A stretch of 52,732 nt of DNA from Nonomuraea ceibae (GCF_019396325.1 NZ_JAHKRO010000068.1:1-52732), one strand, 5' to 3'; positions 42,768 to 51,808 are shown, counted from the stretch's first letter. Notes: a model not told the origin generated them from the sequence alone. A program made the numbers and translations.

Positions 42768-44795
42768 TCAGACGACGGCGAGCTTCTCGGCGTAGTGGCA
42801 GGCGGCGGCCTGGTCCTCGCCGAGCGGCCGCACCTCGGGCTCGGTCTCGACGCACAGGCTGCGCTCCTCGGCCGTCAGCACGCCCCGGAAGGTCGGGCAT
42901 CGGGTACGGAACCGGCATCCCGACGGCGGGTCGGCCGGGCTGGGCGGCTCGCCGTCGAGCAGGATGCGCTCGCGCGAGCGTTCGCGCACCGGGTCGGGCA
43001 GCGGGACCGCCGACAGCAGCGCCTGCGTGTACGGGTGCGCCGGGCTGGCGTAGACGGCCTCGGCGCGCCCGATCTCGGCGATCCTGCCGAGCTGCATGAC
43101 GGCGACCCGGTCGGCCAGGTGGCGGACCACGGCCAGGTCGTGCGCGACGAACAGGTAGGACAGGCCCAGCCGGTCCTTCAGCGCGCCGAGCAGGTTGAGC
43201 ACGCCCGCGCGGATCGACGTGTCGAGCGCGGAGACGGGCTCGTCCAGGACGAGCAGCCGGGGTTCGAGGGCGAGCGCGCGGGCGATGGCGACGCGCTGGC
43301 ACTGGCCTCCGGACAGCTCGCGCGGGTGGCGGGCGGCGCAGGCGGGGTCGAGCCCAGCCAGGGCGAGCAGCTCGGCCACCCGGCCCTCGGGCGCGCCCCG
43401 GCGGTGGGCGCGCAGCGGCTCGGCGAGGATGTCGTGGACGGTCATGCGCGGGTCGAGCGAGGCCGCCGGGTCCTGGAAGACCACCTGCATGTCGCGCCGG
43501 ATCGCGGCGCGCTGCGCGGGCGTGAGCCGGGCGGTGTCGCGGCCGAGGACGACGATGCGGCCCTCCTCGGGCCTGGCCAGCTCCAGGATCTGCGTCAGCG
43601 CCGTGGTCTTGCCCGACCCCGACTCGCCGACGAGGCCGAGCGTCTCGCCCTCGCGGATGTCGAAGCTGATCCCGGCCACGGCGTGCACGGTGCCGGTCCG
43701 CCGCCTGAACAGCGTGCCGCGCGTCAGCGGGTAGCGCTTGACCAGGCCCTCGACCTCCAGCACCGTGCGCGGGCGGCGGGTCACCGGCTCGCGCGGCGGC
43801 GCGGGCCGCTCGGCGCCGTCCCGGCGGACGTCGGCCCTGTGCACGTCGGCCCAGCGGATGCAGGCCGCCCGGTGCCCGGCCCCGACCTCGAACAGCGGCG
43901 GCTCCCGGTCGTCGCACGCCTCCACCCGCATCGGGCAGCGCGGCGCGAACGGGCAGCCCGGCGGCAGCCTGCCGGGCTCGGGCGGGCCGCCCTCGATCGG
44001 CACCAGCGGCCGCCTCCCGCCGCCGTCGACGCGCGGCACCGAGCCGAGCAGGCCCGCGGTGTACGGCATCCGCGTGCGGTAGTAGACGTCGTCCACGTCG
44101 CCGACCTCGACCGGGCGGCCCGCGTACATGACCAGGACGCGGTCGGCGAAGCCGGCGACCACGCCGAGGTCGTGGGTGATCAGGACGATGGCGGCGCCGG
44201 TCCGGCGCTGCGCCTTCTTGAGCACCTCCAGCACCTGGGCCTGGACGGTGACGTCGAGCGCGGTCGTGGGCTCGTCGCAGATGATCACGTCGGGGTCGTT
44301 GGCGACGGCCATGGCGATGAGCGCGCGCTGGCGCATCCCGCCGGAGAACTCGTGCGGGAAGGCGAGCGCGCGGCGGGCCGGGTCGGGGATGCCGACGAGG
44401 TCGAGCAGGTCGACGGCCTTGACGGCGGCCTGCTCGCGGGTGACCCGGTGGTGGGCGCGCACCGCCTCGGCGATCTGGTCGCCGACCCGGTAGACGGGCG
44501 TGAGCGCCGACAGCGGGTCCTGGAACACCATCGACACGGACCGGCCCCGTACGCGGGCCAGCTCGCGCTCGGAGGCGCCGACGAGCTCGCGGCCGTGCAG
44601 CCGCACCGAGCCGGCGACCTTGGCCTCGGGCGGCAGCAGGCCGAGCACGGCGGCGGCGGCCACGGACTTGCCCGCGCCGGACTCGCCGACGATGCCGAGC
44701 ACCTCGCCGGCACGCACCTCGTAGCTGAGGCCGCGCACGACGGGCACGTCGCCGAAGGCGACCTCCAGGCCGTCGACCTCCAGGACCGGGCTCAT
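42768..44795 (-). CDS. Peptide ABC transporter ATP-binding protein, fused DppD-DppF type
   Basis: A 675-residue protein containing two full ABC ATPase domains, as OppD- and OppF-like modules in one chain. Domain 1 (about 1-325) has Walker A GESGAGKS, signature FSGGMRQRA and Walker B IICDEPTTALD. Domain 2 (about 355-665) has GESGSGKT, LSGGQCQRV and LVLDEPVSALD. Each ends with the peptide-transporter cysteine-rich C-terminal stretch. It energises import through the two permeases. The start overlaps the stop of the upstream permease (ATGA). Confidence 0.92.
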   Translation of the reverse strand: MSPVLEVDGLEVAFGDVPVVRGLSYEVRAGEVLGIVGESGAGKSVAAAAVLGLLPPEAKVAGSVRLHGRELVGASERELARVRGRSVSMVFQDPLSALTPVYRVGDQIAEAVRAHHRVTREQAAVKAVDLLDLVGIPDPARRALAFPHEFSGGMRQRALIAMAVANDPDVIICDEPTTALDVTVQAQVLEVLKKAQRRTGAAIVLITHDLGVVAGFADRVLVMYAGRPVEVGDVDDVYYRTRMPYTAGLLGSVPRVDGGGRRPLVPIEGGPPEPGRLPPGCPFAPRCPMRVEACDDREPPLFEVGAGHRAACIRWADVHRADVRRDGAERPAPPREPVTRRPRTVLEVEGLVKRYPLTRGTLFRRRTGTVHAVAGISFDIREGETLGLVGESGSGKTTALTQILELARPEEGRIVVLGRDTARLTPAQRAAIRRDMQVVFQDPAASLDPRMTVHDILAEPLRAHRRGAPEGRVAELLALAGLDPACAARHPRELSGGQCQRVAIARALALEPRLLVLDEPVSALDTSIRAGVLNLLGALKDRLGLSYLFVAHDLAVVRHLADRVAVMQLGRIAEIGRAEAVYASPAHPYTQALLSAVPLPDPVRERSRERILLDGEPPSPADPPSGCRFRTRCPTFRGVLTAEERSLCVETEPEVRPLGEDQAAACHYAEKLAVV

Positions 44796-45697
44796 CGCGG
44801 CCCCTTCGCGGCGGGGTCGAAGGCGTCGCGCAGCGCGTCGCCGGCCAGGTTGACCGCGAGCACGGTGACGACGAGCAGCCCGGCGGCGAACCAGAACGTC
44901 CACGGCGCGTAGATCGCGGTCCGGGAGCCGTCGGCGATGACCGTGCCGAGCGACACGTCGGGCGGCTGGATGCCGAGGCCGAAGTACGACAGGGACGTCT
45001 CGGCGAGGATGGCGGCGCTGACGTTGACGGTGGCGTCCACGATGAGCAGGGACGACAGGTTGGGCAGCACGTGCGAGAAGATGATCTTCACGGGCGGGAC
45101 GCCGAGATAACGGGCGGCCCGGACGAACTCGCGCTGCCTGAGCGAGATCGTCATCCCCCGGACGATCTTCGCGGTGACCATCCACAGGAACAGCGCCAGC
45201 ACGATCACGAACAGCGGCCACTGCCCCGCCCCGAACAACGGCGACATGATCGCCAGGACGAGGAAGGCGGGCAGCGCGAGCAGCAGGTCGGCGGCCCAGC
45301 CGAGCACCCGGTCGGTCCAGCCGCCGAAGTAGCCGGCGAACGCCCCCGCGAGCGCGGCCAGCGCGGTCGACACCAAGGCGGCGAGCAGGCCGACGATCAG
45401 CGACCGCCGCAGCCCGCACAGCGTGACCGCGTACACGTCGGCGCCGGTCTGCAGGGTGCCGAACCAGTGCCGGGGCGACGGCGGCGCCAGGAACGCGGTG
45501 AAGTCCTTGTCCGCGGGGGACCACGGGCTGAACAACGGCCCGGCGAACGCGAGCGCGAACATCAGCGCCAGCACCGCGGCACCGGCCCGCCCCTGCCGGG
45601 AGGCGAGGAAGCGCCGCGCCAGCACGCGCCCGCGGGACGGCGGCGCGGCCATTGCCGGGCCGAGTTCGCCGGCGACCTCCTCCTCCGAGAGCGTCAT
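44792..45697 (-). CDS. Peptide ABC transporter permease, DppC type
   Basis: A 301-residue membrane protein with the DppC N-terminal helix (AGAAVLALMFALAFAGPLFSPW), about six transmembrane segments and the cytoplasmic loop REFVRAARYLGVPPVKIIFSHVLPN. The ATG at 45697 overlaps the stop of the DppB-like gene, and its own stop overlaps the ATPase start. It forms the pore with the DppB-like permease. Confidence 0.92.
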   Translation of the reverse strand: MTLSEEEVAGELGPAMAAPPSRGRVLARRFLASRQGRAGAAVLALMFALAFAGPLFSPWSPADKDFTAFLAPPSPRHWFGTLQTGADVYAVTLCGLRRSLIVGLLAALVSTALAALAGAFAGYFGGWTDRVLGWAADLLLALPAFLVLAIMSPLFGAGQWPLFVIVLALFLWMVTAKIVRGMTISLRQREFVRAARYLGVPPVKIIFSHVLPNLSSLLIVDATVNVSAAILAETSLSYFGLGIQPPDVSLGTVIADGSRTAIYAPWTFWFAAGLLVVTVLAVNLAGDALRDAFDPAAKGPR

Positions 45698-46680
45698 CCC
45701 GCCCTCACCCGGGGATCGAGCGCGGCGTGCAGCAGGTCGGCGGCCAGCGACGCGCACAGCACGGCCAGCGCGGCCAGGCACGAGATCGCCGCGACGGTGT
45801 TGACGTCGTTGGTGAAGACGGCGCTGATCAGCCGCTCCCCCAGCCCGTGCCAGCCGAAGATCTTCTCGGTGAAGGCGGCGCCGGTGAGCAGCGTGCCGAA
45901 CACGAAGGCGAAGTACGTCGCGACCGGGATGAGCGCGGTGCGCAGCCCGTGGCGGACCAGCGCCCGCCGCCTGCTCAGCCCCTTCGCCCTGGCGGTGCGC
46001 AGGTAGTCGGCGCCGAGCACGTCGAGCATCAGGTTGCGCTGGTAGCGGCTGAAGACCGCGATCAGGCCGAGCGACAGCGTCACGGTCGGCAGGATCAGGT
46101 GCTGGAGCCGGTCGAGCAGCCCCGCCCAGAGCCCGGCGTCGAGCCCGGCGGACCGCTCACCGCCCACCAGGAGGACCCGGCGGCCGAACAGGTGGTCGTT
46201 GGCCCAGGTGCCGCCCAGGATCGCCACGTTCGCCAGCACCACGACGGGGATCGCCAGCAGCAGGTAGGCCAGGCCCGCCGACAGCCGGTCGAACCAGCCG
46301 TACTGCCTGGCCGCCGCGGCGGCCCCGGCGGCGACGCCGAGCACGCTGCCGCACACCAGCCCGAGCAGGACCAGCCGCAGCGTGACACCGGCCCGCCGCC
46401 GCAGGTCGTCGCCGACCGGCGAGCCCGTCACGCTCCTGCCGAAGTCGCCGCGCAGCACCCCGCCCGCCCAGGTCAGGTAGCGCTCGAACAGCGGCGTGCG
46501 GTCGTTCAGGTTGAGCGCGGCGAGCTGGGCGTCGACGGCGGCGGGCGGCGGCTGCGGGGTGCGCCCGGCGTAGTTGGCGCGCGGGTCGAGGGCGGCGGCG
46601 GCCAGCAGGTAGGCGAGGCTGGCGGCGACGGCGGCCAGCACGACCGAGCCGAGCAGCCTGCGGGCCAGGAACCCCGCCAT
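45694..46680 (-). CDS. Peptide ABC transporter permease, DppB type
   Basis: A 328-residue membrane protein with the DppB N-terminus (FLARRLLGSVVLAAVAASLAY), about six transmembrane segments and the coupling loop DYLRTARAKGLSRRRALVRHGLRTALIP. GGGGGGA precedes the ATG at 46680. It is the first gene of the importer operon. A TTGACA lies at 46747-46752 on the minus strand. Confidence 0.92.
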   Translation of the reverse strand: MAGFLARRLLGSVVLAAVAASLAYLLAAAALDPRANYAGRTPQPPPAAVDAQLAALNLNDRTPLFERYLTWAGGVLRGDFGRSVTGSPVGDDLRRRAGVTLRLVLLGLVCGSVLGVAAGAAAAARQYGWFDRLSAGLAYLLLAIPVVVLANVAILGGTWANDHLFGRRVLLVGGERSAGLDAGLWAGLLDRLQHLILPTVTLSLGLIAVFSRYQRNLMLDVLGADYLRTARAKGLSRRRALVRHGLRTALIPVATYFAFVFGTLLTGAAFTEKIFGWHGLGERLISAVFTNDVNTVAAISCLAALAVLCASLAADLLHAALDPRVRAG

Positions 46681-46746
46681 CGTCCCCCCTTACGAACGGC
46701 GTGTGGCCATCGTGCTACATTCCGCGACCATCCGGGCGCAGGCACA

Positions 46747-46752
46747 TGTCAA
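46747..46752 (-). promoter_or_regulatory. Possible -35 of the peptide importer operon
   Basis: TTGACA on the minus strand, 67 bp before the ATG at 46680. A matching -10 at normal spacing is not evident. Confidence 0.3.
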
Positions 46753-46806
46753 GGGGGCGTCTGGTTAACGTCCGGAAAGCCCTGGTCAGACCCCTCGGCG
46801 GGGCGG

Positions 46807-49146
46807 TCAGCGGCCGGAGAGCTCGTCGACCGCGGTGCGGACGTCGTCGCTGGTGATCGTGGTGAGGTCGGCGGAGCTGGCCGACTCGCCGCGCGAGGCC
46901 AGCGCGGCCAGCCGCACGTCGCGGCGCATGGCCGCGCGCTCGAACAGCGACCTGGCGAAGCGGCCGTTGCCGAGCCCGTCGATCAGCCGCTCGCCGCACA
47001 CCCAGGTGAACACCTCGTCGAGGTCGCCCAGCGCCTCCTCGTCGAACCGGTCGCCCGCCTGCTCGGCCAGCAGCACGGCGATCTCCGACAGCTCGCGCGG
47101 CGCGTAGCTGGGGAAGGTCACCCGCTGGTTGAACCGGCTGGCCAGGCCCGGGTTGGAGGCCAGGAAGACGTCCATCTCGCGCTGGTAGCCGGCCAGCACG
47201 ATGACGAGCCGGTCGCGGTCGTCCTCGGCCCGCTTGAGCAGCGTCTGCACGGCCTCGGCGCCGAACGCGTCGCCGCCCGAGTAACCGGGATTGACCAGGC
47301 TGTAGGCCTCGTCGATGAACAGCACGCCGCCGAGCGCCCGGTCGACCAGCTCGTTCGTCTTGATCGCCGTCGCGCCCAGGTGCTGGCCGACCAGGTCGGC
47401 GCGGTGCGCCTCGACCACGTCGGGCCGGGCCAGCAGGCCGAGCGCGGCGAACACCCGGCCCACGACGCGGGCGACGGTCGTCTTGCCGGTGCCGGGCGGG
47501 CCGACGAACACGAAGTGGCGCGTCTGCGGCGGCGTCGGCAGCCCGCGCTCCTGGCGCATCCGGGCCACCTGGAGCTGGGCGGCGATCGCGTGCACCTGCC
47601 GCTTGACCGGGGCCAGCCCGGCCATCCTGTCGAGGTCGGCCAGCGCCTCCTCCAGCGTGGGCGTGGCCACGTAGCCGCGGAAGCGGGCCGTCAGCTCGTC
47701 GAACGCCTTGGTCACGTCGGCGGTCGTGGTCGTCACCAGGTCCTCGGTGGTCGGAGTGCCGCCCGCGCCGACCACGCGCACGTCACGGGCCTGGGCGGCG
47801 GCCTCGACCAGGCTGCGCGCGAACCGGGCGTTGCCCAGCTCGTCGACCAGGCCGCGCCGCTGCACGTCCTCGAACATGCCGAGCAGCGCCGCCCTGGCCT
47901 CCGGGCGCATGGTGTCGCCGCGCTGCCGCTGGAGCAGCTCGGTGATCTCGGCCAGCTCCCCGGCGGAGTAGGTGGGGAAGCGCACGCGCGTGGCGAAGCG
48001 GCTGGCCAGGCCGGGGTTGCTGGACAGGAACGCGGTCATCTCCTGCTCGTAGCCGGCCAGGATGATGATCAGCCGGTCGCGGTCGTCCTCGGCCCGCTTG
48101 AGCAGCGTCTGCACGGCTTCCGCGCCGAACCGGTCGGGCTGGCCGTCGGAGGAGTTGATCAGGCCGTACGCCTCGTCGATGAACAGCACGCCGCCGAGCG
48201 CCCGGTCGACCAGCTCGTTCGTCTTGATCGCCGTCGCGCCCAGGAACTCGCCGACCAGGTCGGCCCGCTGCCCCTCGACCACGTACGGGGTCTCCAGCAG
48301 GCCGAACGCGTAGAAGATCTTCGCGAGGGTACGGGCCACGCTGGTCTTGCCGGTGCCGGGCGGGCCCAGGAAGACGAAGTGGCGGGTGGGACGCCCGGCC
48401 GTGTAGCCCGCCTCGGCGCGCAGCCGGGACGCCTCGATGGAGGCGGCGATCGAGCGGACCTGCTCCTTGACCGGGGCCAGCCCGATCATGCCGTCGAGCT
48501 CGGCCAGCGCCTCCTCGACGGAGATCTGCGGCAGCGCGGGCGCCTTGTCGGCCACCGGCTCCGGCCTGCCCTCGCGCGCCCGTACGCGGACCTGCTCCTC
48601 GGCGGTCAGCTCGGACCTGGCGCGGCGGGCCAGCAGGAAGCGGTAGCCGAGCACGGCGGCGGCGGCGCCGTAGGCGACCCAGACGGCCAGGCTCTCGGAG
48701 ACCAGCGAGACGGCGGCGGCCAGCGCCCCGGCGGGCACCAGCGCCAGCAGCGCCGTCACCCAGGGCGCCACCCACCGGATCAGGTGCGCCCCCGCGGCCA
48801 CCGGCAGCGCCAGCAGCAGGAGCAGCGTCGCGGTGAACGGTGCCTGAAACAGCACTTCGAATACGGGCAGCAGGCACGCCCATGCGGCCACCACCAGCAG
48901 CGTCGCGGCAGCGCGCGGGAAGTGCAGCGCCAGCGCGACGAAAGAGAGCACCGCAAACGTGATCAAGAAGGTCTTGTCCGGCGCGCCACCGAGCGCCACC
49001 GACAGACCGACGGAGCCCACCAGGACGACCACGTACATCACCCGGCGGGCGGCCGGCGGAAGCCGGAAATAGCGCACGCGCACCTGTTCGAACAGATCCC
49101 GCACCGCGGCCCGCCCCGCCGCCCGGGTCCTGCTGGACTCCTGCAT
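46807..49146 (-). CDS. Membrane-anchored double-AAA+ ATPase (CbbX/SpoVK-like)
   Basis: A 779-residue protein. The N-terminal ~175 residues hold five or six hydrophobic segments. Two AAA+ modules of the CbbX/SpoVK class follow, with Walker A GPPGTGKT at about 261-268 and 549-556, and Walker B VLFIDEAY in each. The first module continues NSSDGQPDRFG where the second has NPGYSGGDAFG. Related ATPases remodel RuBisCO or act in sporulation and secretion; the target here is unknown. The ATG at 49146 follows GGAGG at 4 nt. The DNA of the two modules shares blocks of 47 and 75 bp that are identical. Confidence 0.88.
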   Translation of the reverse strand: MQESSRTRAAGRAAVRDLFEQVRVRYFRLPPAARRVMYVVVLVGSVGLSVALGGAPDKTFLITFAVLSFVALALHFPRAAATLLVVAAWACLLPVFEVLFQAPFTATLLLLLALPVAAGAHLIRWVAPWVTALLALVPAGALAAAVSLVSESLAVWVAYGAAAAVLGYRFLLARRARSELTAEEQVRVRAREGRPEPVADKAPALPQISVEEALAELDGMIGLAPVKEQVRSIAASIEASRLRAEAGYTAGRPTRHFVFLGPPGTGKTSVARTLAKIFYAFGLLETPYVVEGQRADLVGEFLGATAIKTNELVDRALGGVLFIDEAYGLINSSDGQPDRFGAEAVQTLLKRAEDDRDRLIIILAGYEQEMTAFLSSNPGLASRFATRVRFPTYSAGELAEITELLQRQRGDTMRPEARAALLGMFEDVQRRGLVDELGNARFARSLVEAAAQARDVRVVGAGGTPTTEDLVTTTTADVTKAFDELTARFRGYVATPTLEEALADLDRMAGLAPVKRQVHAIAAQLQVARMRQERGLPTPPQTRHFVFVGPPGTGKTTVARVVGRVFAALGLLARPDVVEAHRADLVGQHLGATAIKTNELVDRALGGVLFIDEAYSLVNPGYSGGDAFGAEAVQTLLKRAEDDRDRLVIVLAGYQREMDVFLASNPGLASRFNQRVTFPSYAPRELSEIAVLLAEQAGDRFDEEALGDLDEVFTWVCGERLIDGLGNGRFARSLFERAAMRRDVRLAALASRGESASSADLTTITSDDVRTAVDELSGR
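47207..47253. repeat. 47-bp identical internal repeat, copy 1 (AAA module 2)
   Basis: It is identical to 48071-48117 in the first AAA module. The segment encodes the FGAEAVQTLLKRAEDDRDR region. Confidence 0.85.
47306..47380. repeat. 75-bp identical internal repeat, copy 1 (AAA module 2)
   Basis: It is identical base for base to 48170-48244, including synonymous positions. It covers the Walker B region and the upstream IKTNELVDRALGG segment. Confidence 0.88.
48071..48117. repeat. 47-bp identical internal repeat, copy 2 (AAA module 1)
   Basis: Partner of 47207-47253. Identity at third codon positions points to recent gene conversion or strong selection. Confidence 0.85.
48170..48244. repeat. 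75-bp identical internal repeat, copy 2 (AAA module 1)
   Basis: Partner of 47306-47380. Confidence 0.88.
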
Positions 49147-49157
49147 CACGCCTCCCC

Positions 49158-49203
49158 GGTCCGCCCCTGGTTATACCGCACCGGGCCGTCGATTGGGCGG
49201 ACC
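49158..49203 (-). promoter_or_regulatory. Promoter of AAA ATPase gene bracketed by an inverted repeat
   Basis: TATAAC (49170-49175, minus strand) matches the -10 consensus at 5 of 6 positions and lies 23 bp before the ATG at 49146. Perfect 9-bp arms GGTCCGCCC (49158-49166) and GGGCGGACC (49195-49203) flank it with 28 bp between. This may be a regulator site pair or a structured leader. A -35 is not obvious. Confidence 0.45.
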
Positions 49204-49210
49204 TGACACG

Positions 49211-50107
49211 CTAGGTGGAGCTGACGAAAGCGGCGATGTGCCGGCCGAGTTCGGCGCCCGCGTCCTCCTGGAGGAAGTGGCCGGCGCCCGTGATGACCGG
49301 ATGGGCGCGGCCGGCCGCCCCCGGCATGGACCGGCGCAGGACGGGCGCCATCCCGGCGGTGATCGGGTCGCCGTCGGAGAAGGCGACGAGAAAGGGCCGG
49401 TCAAGCGTGGTGAGGACCTGCCAGGCGGCGCGGTTGGCGGCCGAGGCGGGGTTGTCCGGCGCGTACGGCACGAGGCCGGGCATCGCCCGTGGGCCCGCTT
49501 TGTACGACTCGTCCGGGAAGGGGGCGTCGTAGGCGGCGCGTACCTTCGGCGGCAGTTTCGTGGCGCAGCCCGATTGGACGAACCTGGCGATGTCCAGCTC
49601 CGGCGCGGACGCCACCGCGTCCTTGAACCGGTGCCACACCTCCGGCATGGGATTGTCACCCGTCGGCAACCCCGTGTTGGCGGCGACGATCCTGGCCACG
49701 CGTCCGGGGTGCTCGGCGGCCAGGCGCAGGCCGATCAGCCCGCCCCAGTCCTGGCCGACGAGGGTGACGCCGGTCAGGCCGAGCGCGTCGTACAGCAGGG
49801 CGCGCGTCCACTCGACGTGCCGGGCGTAGCTGTGGTCGCCCTGTTCGGCCGGTTTGTCGGAGCGGCCGAAGCCGATGAGGTCCGGCGCGATCGCGCGCAG
49901 CCCGGCGGCGGCCAGCTCGCGCATCACGTCGCGGTAGAGGTACGACCAGGACGGCTCGCCGTGCAGGAGCACCACCGGCTCCCCGTCGGCGGGACCCGCC
50001 TCGGCGTAGGCCATCCGCAGTCCGTCGCCCACGTCGGCGTAGCGGGCCTCGTACGGGAATCCGAGCAGATCGGCGAATCGGTCGTGGGGGGTGCGGAGGA
50101 TTCGCAT
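49211..50107 (-). CDS. Haloalkane dehalogenase (alpha/beta hydrolase)
   Basis: A 298-residue alpha/beta hydrolase matching haloalkane dehalogenases. The oxyanion/halide region is HGEPSWSYLYRD (49-60). The nucleophile is Asp120 in VGQDWGG with the halide-binding Trp121. The likely acid is Asp247 in SDGDPIT and the base His277 in GAGHFLQED. It cleaves carbon-halogen bonds of haloalkanes; the natural substrate is unknown. The ATG at 50107 lies within a palindrome. A longer in-frame start at 50176 is rejected. Divergent MFS exporter gene upstream. Confidence 0.88.
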   Translation of the reverse strand: MRILRTPHDRFADLLGFPYEARYADVGDGLRMAYAEAGPADGEPVVLLHGEPSWSYLYRDVMRELAAAGLRAIAPDLIGFGRSDKPAEQGDHSYARHVEWTRALLYDALGLTGVTLVGQDWGGLIGLRLAAEHPGRVARIVAANTGLPTGDNPMPEVWHRFKDAVASAPELDIARFVQSGCATKLPPKVRAAYDAPFPDESYKAGPRAMPGLVPYAPDNPASAANRAAWQVLTTLDRPFLVAFSDGDPITAGMAPVLRRSMPGAAGRAHPVITGAGHFLQEDAGAELGRHIAAFVSST

Positions 50108-50124
50108 AGAACAAGATTCTATGC
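50104..50124 (-). promoter_or_regulatory. Palindromic operator/-10 element over the dehalogenase start
   Basis: GCATAGAA-CAAGA-TTCTATGC is a perfect 8-bp-arm inverted repeat in an otherwise GC-rich region. On the minus strand it includes the -10-like TAGAAT (50116-50121), 8 nt before the ATG at 50107. The start codon itself lies in one arm. A repressor bound here would block a leaderless transcript. Confidence 0.55.
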
Positions 50125-50160
50125 AGCGGCCCCGGCGCCGCCCAGGGATCGGGCCGCGAA

Positions 50161-50185
50161 CGGTATTCCGGATCAACCGATACCG
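50161..50185. promoter_or_regulatory. Weak inverted repeat in the dehalogenase/MFS intergenic region
   Basis: CGGTAT (50161-50166) and ATACCG (50180-50185) with a 13-bp gap. It could be a second operator or chance. Confidence 0.25.
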
Positions 50186-50270
50186 CTACACCCATCGGGT
50201 GACATGGCCTAAGCTGCCACGCAAGTTCATGCGGGCCCGCTTGCGCACGGATCGGCCTGCAAGGAGGTCC

Positions 50271-51800
50271 ATGACCGTCACCCAGGCCGCGCCCCTCGCC
50301 CGCCGCGCCGACCACGAACCCCGGGACAACCGCTGGGCCGTCCTGGTCCTGCTCTGCCTGAGCCTGCTGCTGATCACGGTCGACGCCACCGTCCTGCACA
50401 TCGCGGTCCCCGCGCTCACCGCCGCCCTGGAGCCGTCGGCGGTGCAACTGCTGTGGATCGTGGACGTCTACTCGCTGGTCGTGGCCCCGCTGCTGATCAT
50501 GTTCGGCTCGCTCGGCGACCGCTACGGGCGCAAGCGGCTGGTGCTGGCGGGGTTCGTGCTGTTCGGCCTGGCCTCGGCCGCGGCGGCCCTGTCGACCACG
50601 CCGCTGGCGCTCATCCTGTCCAGGGCGGCGCTCGGCGTCGGCGGCGCGATGATCATGCCGGCCACGCTGTCGCTGATCCGCCAGGTGTTCACCGACCGGC
50701 GCGAGCGGACGATCGCGCTCGGCGTGTGGAGCGCCGTGGCCGCCGCGGGGGCGGCCGTGGGCCCGCTGGTCGGCGGCCTGCTCGTCGGCTGGTGGTGGGG
50801 CGCGGTCTTCCTGGTCAACGTGCCGATCCTGCTCGTGCTGCTGCCCGCCGCCGTGCGCCTGCTGCCGGAGTCGCGCGGGCGCGCCGGTCACCCGTGGGAC
50901 GCGCCCAGCGCCGCGCTGTCGGTGCTGGGCATCCTGGCGCTGGCGTTCGGGCTGAAGGAGGCGGGCTCGGGCAGCCTGATGCCGTTCGGCGCGGCCGTGG
51001 CGGTGTTCCTGACCGGGGTGGCGCTGCTGGTGTGGTTCGTCAGGCGGCAGACCCGGCTGGCCGCGCCGCTGCTGGAGGTCGGCCTGTTCCGGCGGCGGGC
51101 GTTCACCACCGGGGTCGCCGGGGTGCTGCTGGGCGTGTTCGCGCTGGTGGGGCTGCAGCTCATGCTGGCGCAGTACCTGCAGCTCGTGCTGGGCGACAGC
51201 GAGATCCGGGCGGCGCTGCGGATGCTGCCGCTGGTCGTCTCGGCCGTCGCCGGCGGGCTGGCGGCGGCGCACCTCCTGCCCCGCCTCGGCATGCGCGCCA
51301 CGATGAGCGGCGGCCTCGGCCTCGTCGCGCTCTCCCTGACCCCGACGCTGACCTGGGGCGTCGAGAGCCATCCGGTCATGCTGGCCTGCTGCTTCGTGGG
51401 CATCGGGTTCGGCGTCCAGGTCGCGCTGCTGGCCGCGTCCGACACGATCATGTCGGCGGCCCCCGAGTCCCAGGCGGGCGGCGCCGCCGCGATCGAGGAG
51501 ACCGCCTACGAGCTGGGCGCCGGTCTCGGCGTCGCCGTGCTCGGCACGATCACCACCATCGTGTACGCCCCCGCGCTGCCGGCCGTGCCCGGCGTCCCCG
51601 GTGCGGACATGGACCAGGCCAGGCAGTCGCTCGCCGGCGCCGCCCACGTGGCCGACCGGGTCGGCGGCAGCGCCGGCCACGCGCTGCTCGACGCGGCCCG
51701 CTGGGCCTTCGTCAACGCCCTGCACACGACCGTGGTCGTGAGCGTCGTCCTGCTCAGCCTGACCGCCGTCGCCGTGGCCATGCTGCTGCGCCGTGATTGA
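50271..51800 (+). CDS. MFS transporter, DHA2 (14-TMS) drug-exporter type
   Basis: A 509-residue major facilitator protein with about 14 transmembrane segments. It has motif A (GSLGDRYGRKRL), the DHA2-type LWIVDVYSLVVA and the motif C-like AAAGAAVGPLVGGLLVG in helix 5. It resembles QacA/SmvA-type multidrug or cation exporters. AAGGAGG precedes the ATG at 50271 at 3 nt. It is divergent from the haloalkane dehalogenase, and the DoxX-like gene follows after 8 bp. The substrate is unknown. Confidence 0.9.
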   Translation: MTVTQAAPLARRADHEPRDNRWAVLVLLCLSLLLITVDATVLHIAVPALTAALEPSAVQLLWIVDVYSLVVAPLLIMFGSLGDRYGRKRLVLAGFVLFGLASAAAALSTTPLALILSRAALGVGGAMIMPATLSLIRQVFTDRRERTIALGVWSAVAAAGAAVGPLVGGLLVGWWWGAVFLVNVPILLVLLPAAVRLLPESRGRAGHPWDAPSAALSVLGILALAFGLKEAGSGSLMPFGAAVAVFLTGVALLVWFVRRQTRLAAPLLEVGLFRRRAFTTGVAGVLLGVFALVGLQLMLAQYLQLVLGDSEIRAALRMLPLVVSAVAGGLAAAHLLPRLGMRATMSGGLGLVALSLTPTLTWGVESHPVMLACCFVGIGFGVQVALLAASDTIMSAAPESQAGGAAAIEETAYELGAGLGVAVLGTITTIVYAPALPAVPGVPGADMDQARQSLAGAAHVADRVGGSAGHALLDAARWAFVNALHTTVVVSVVLLSLTAVAVAMLLRRD

Positions 51801-51808
51801 GGTGTGTG

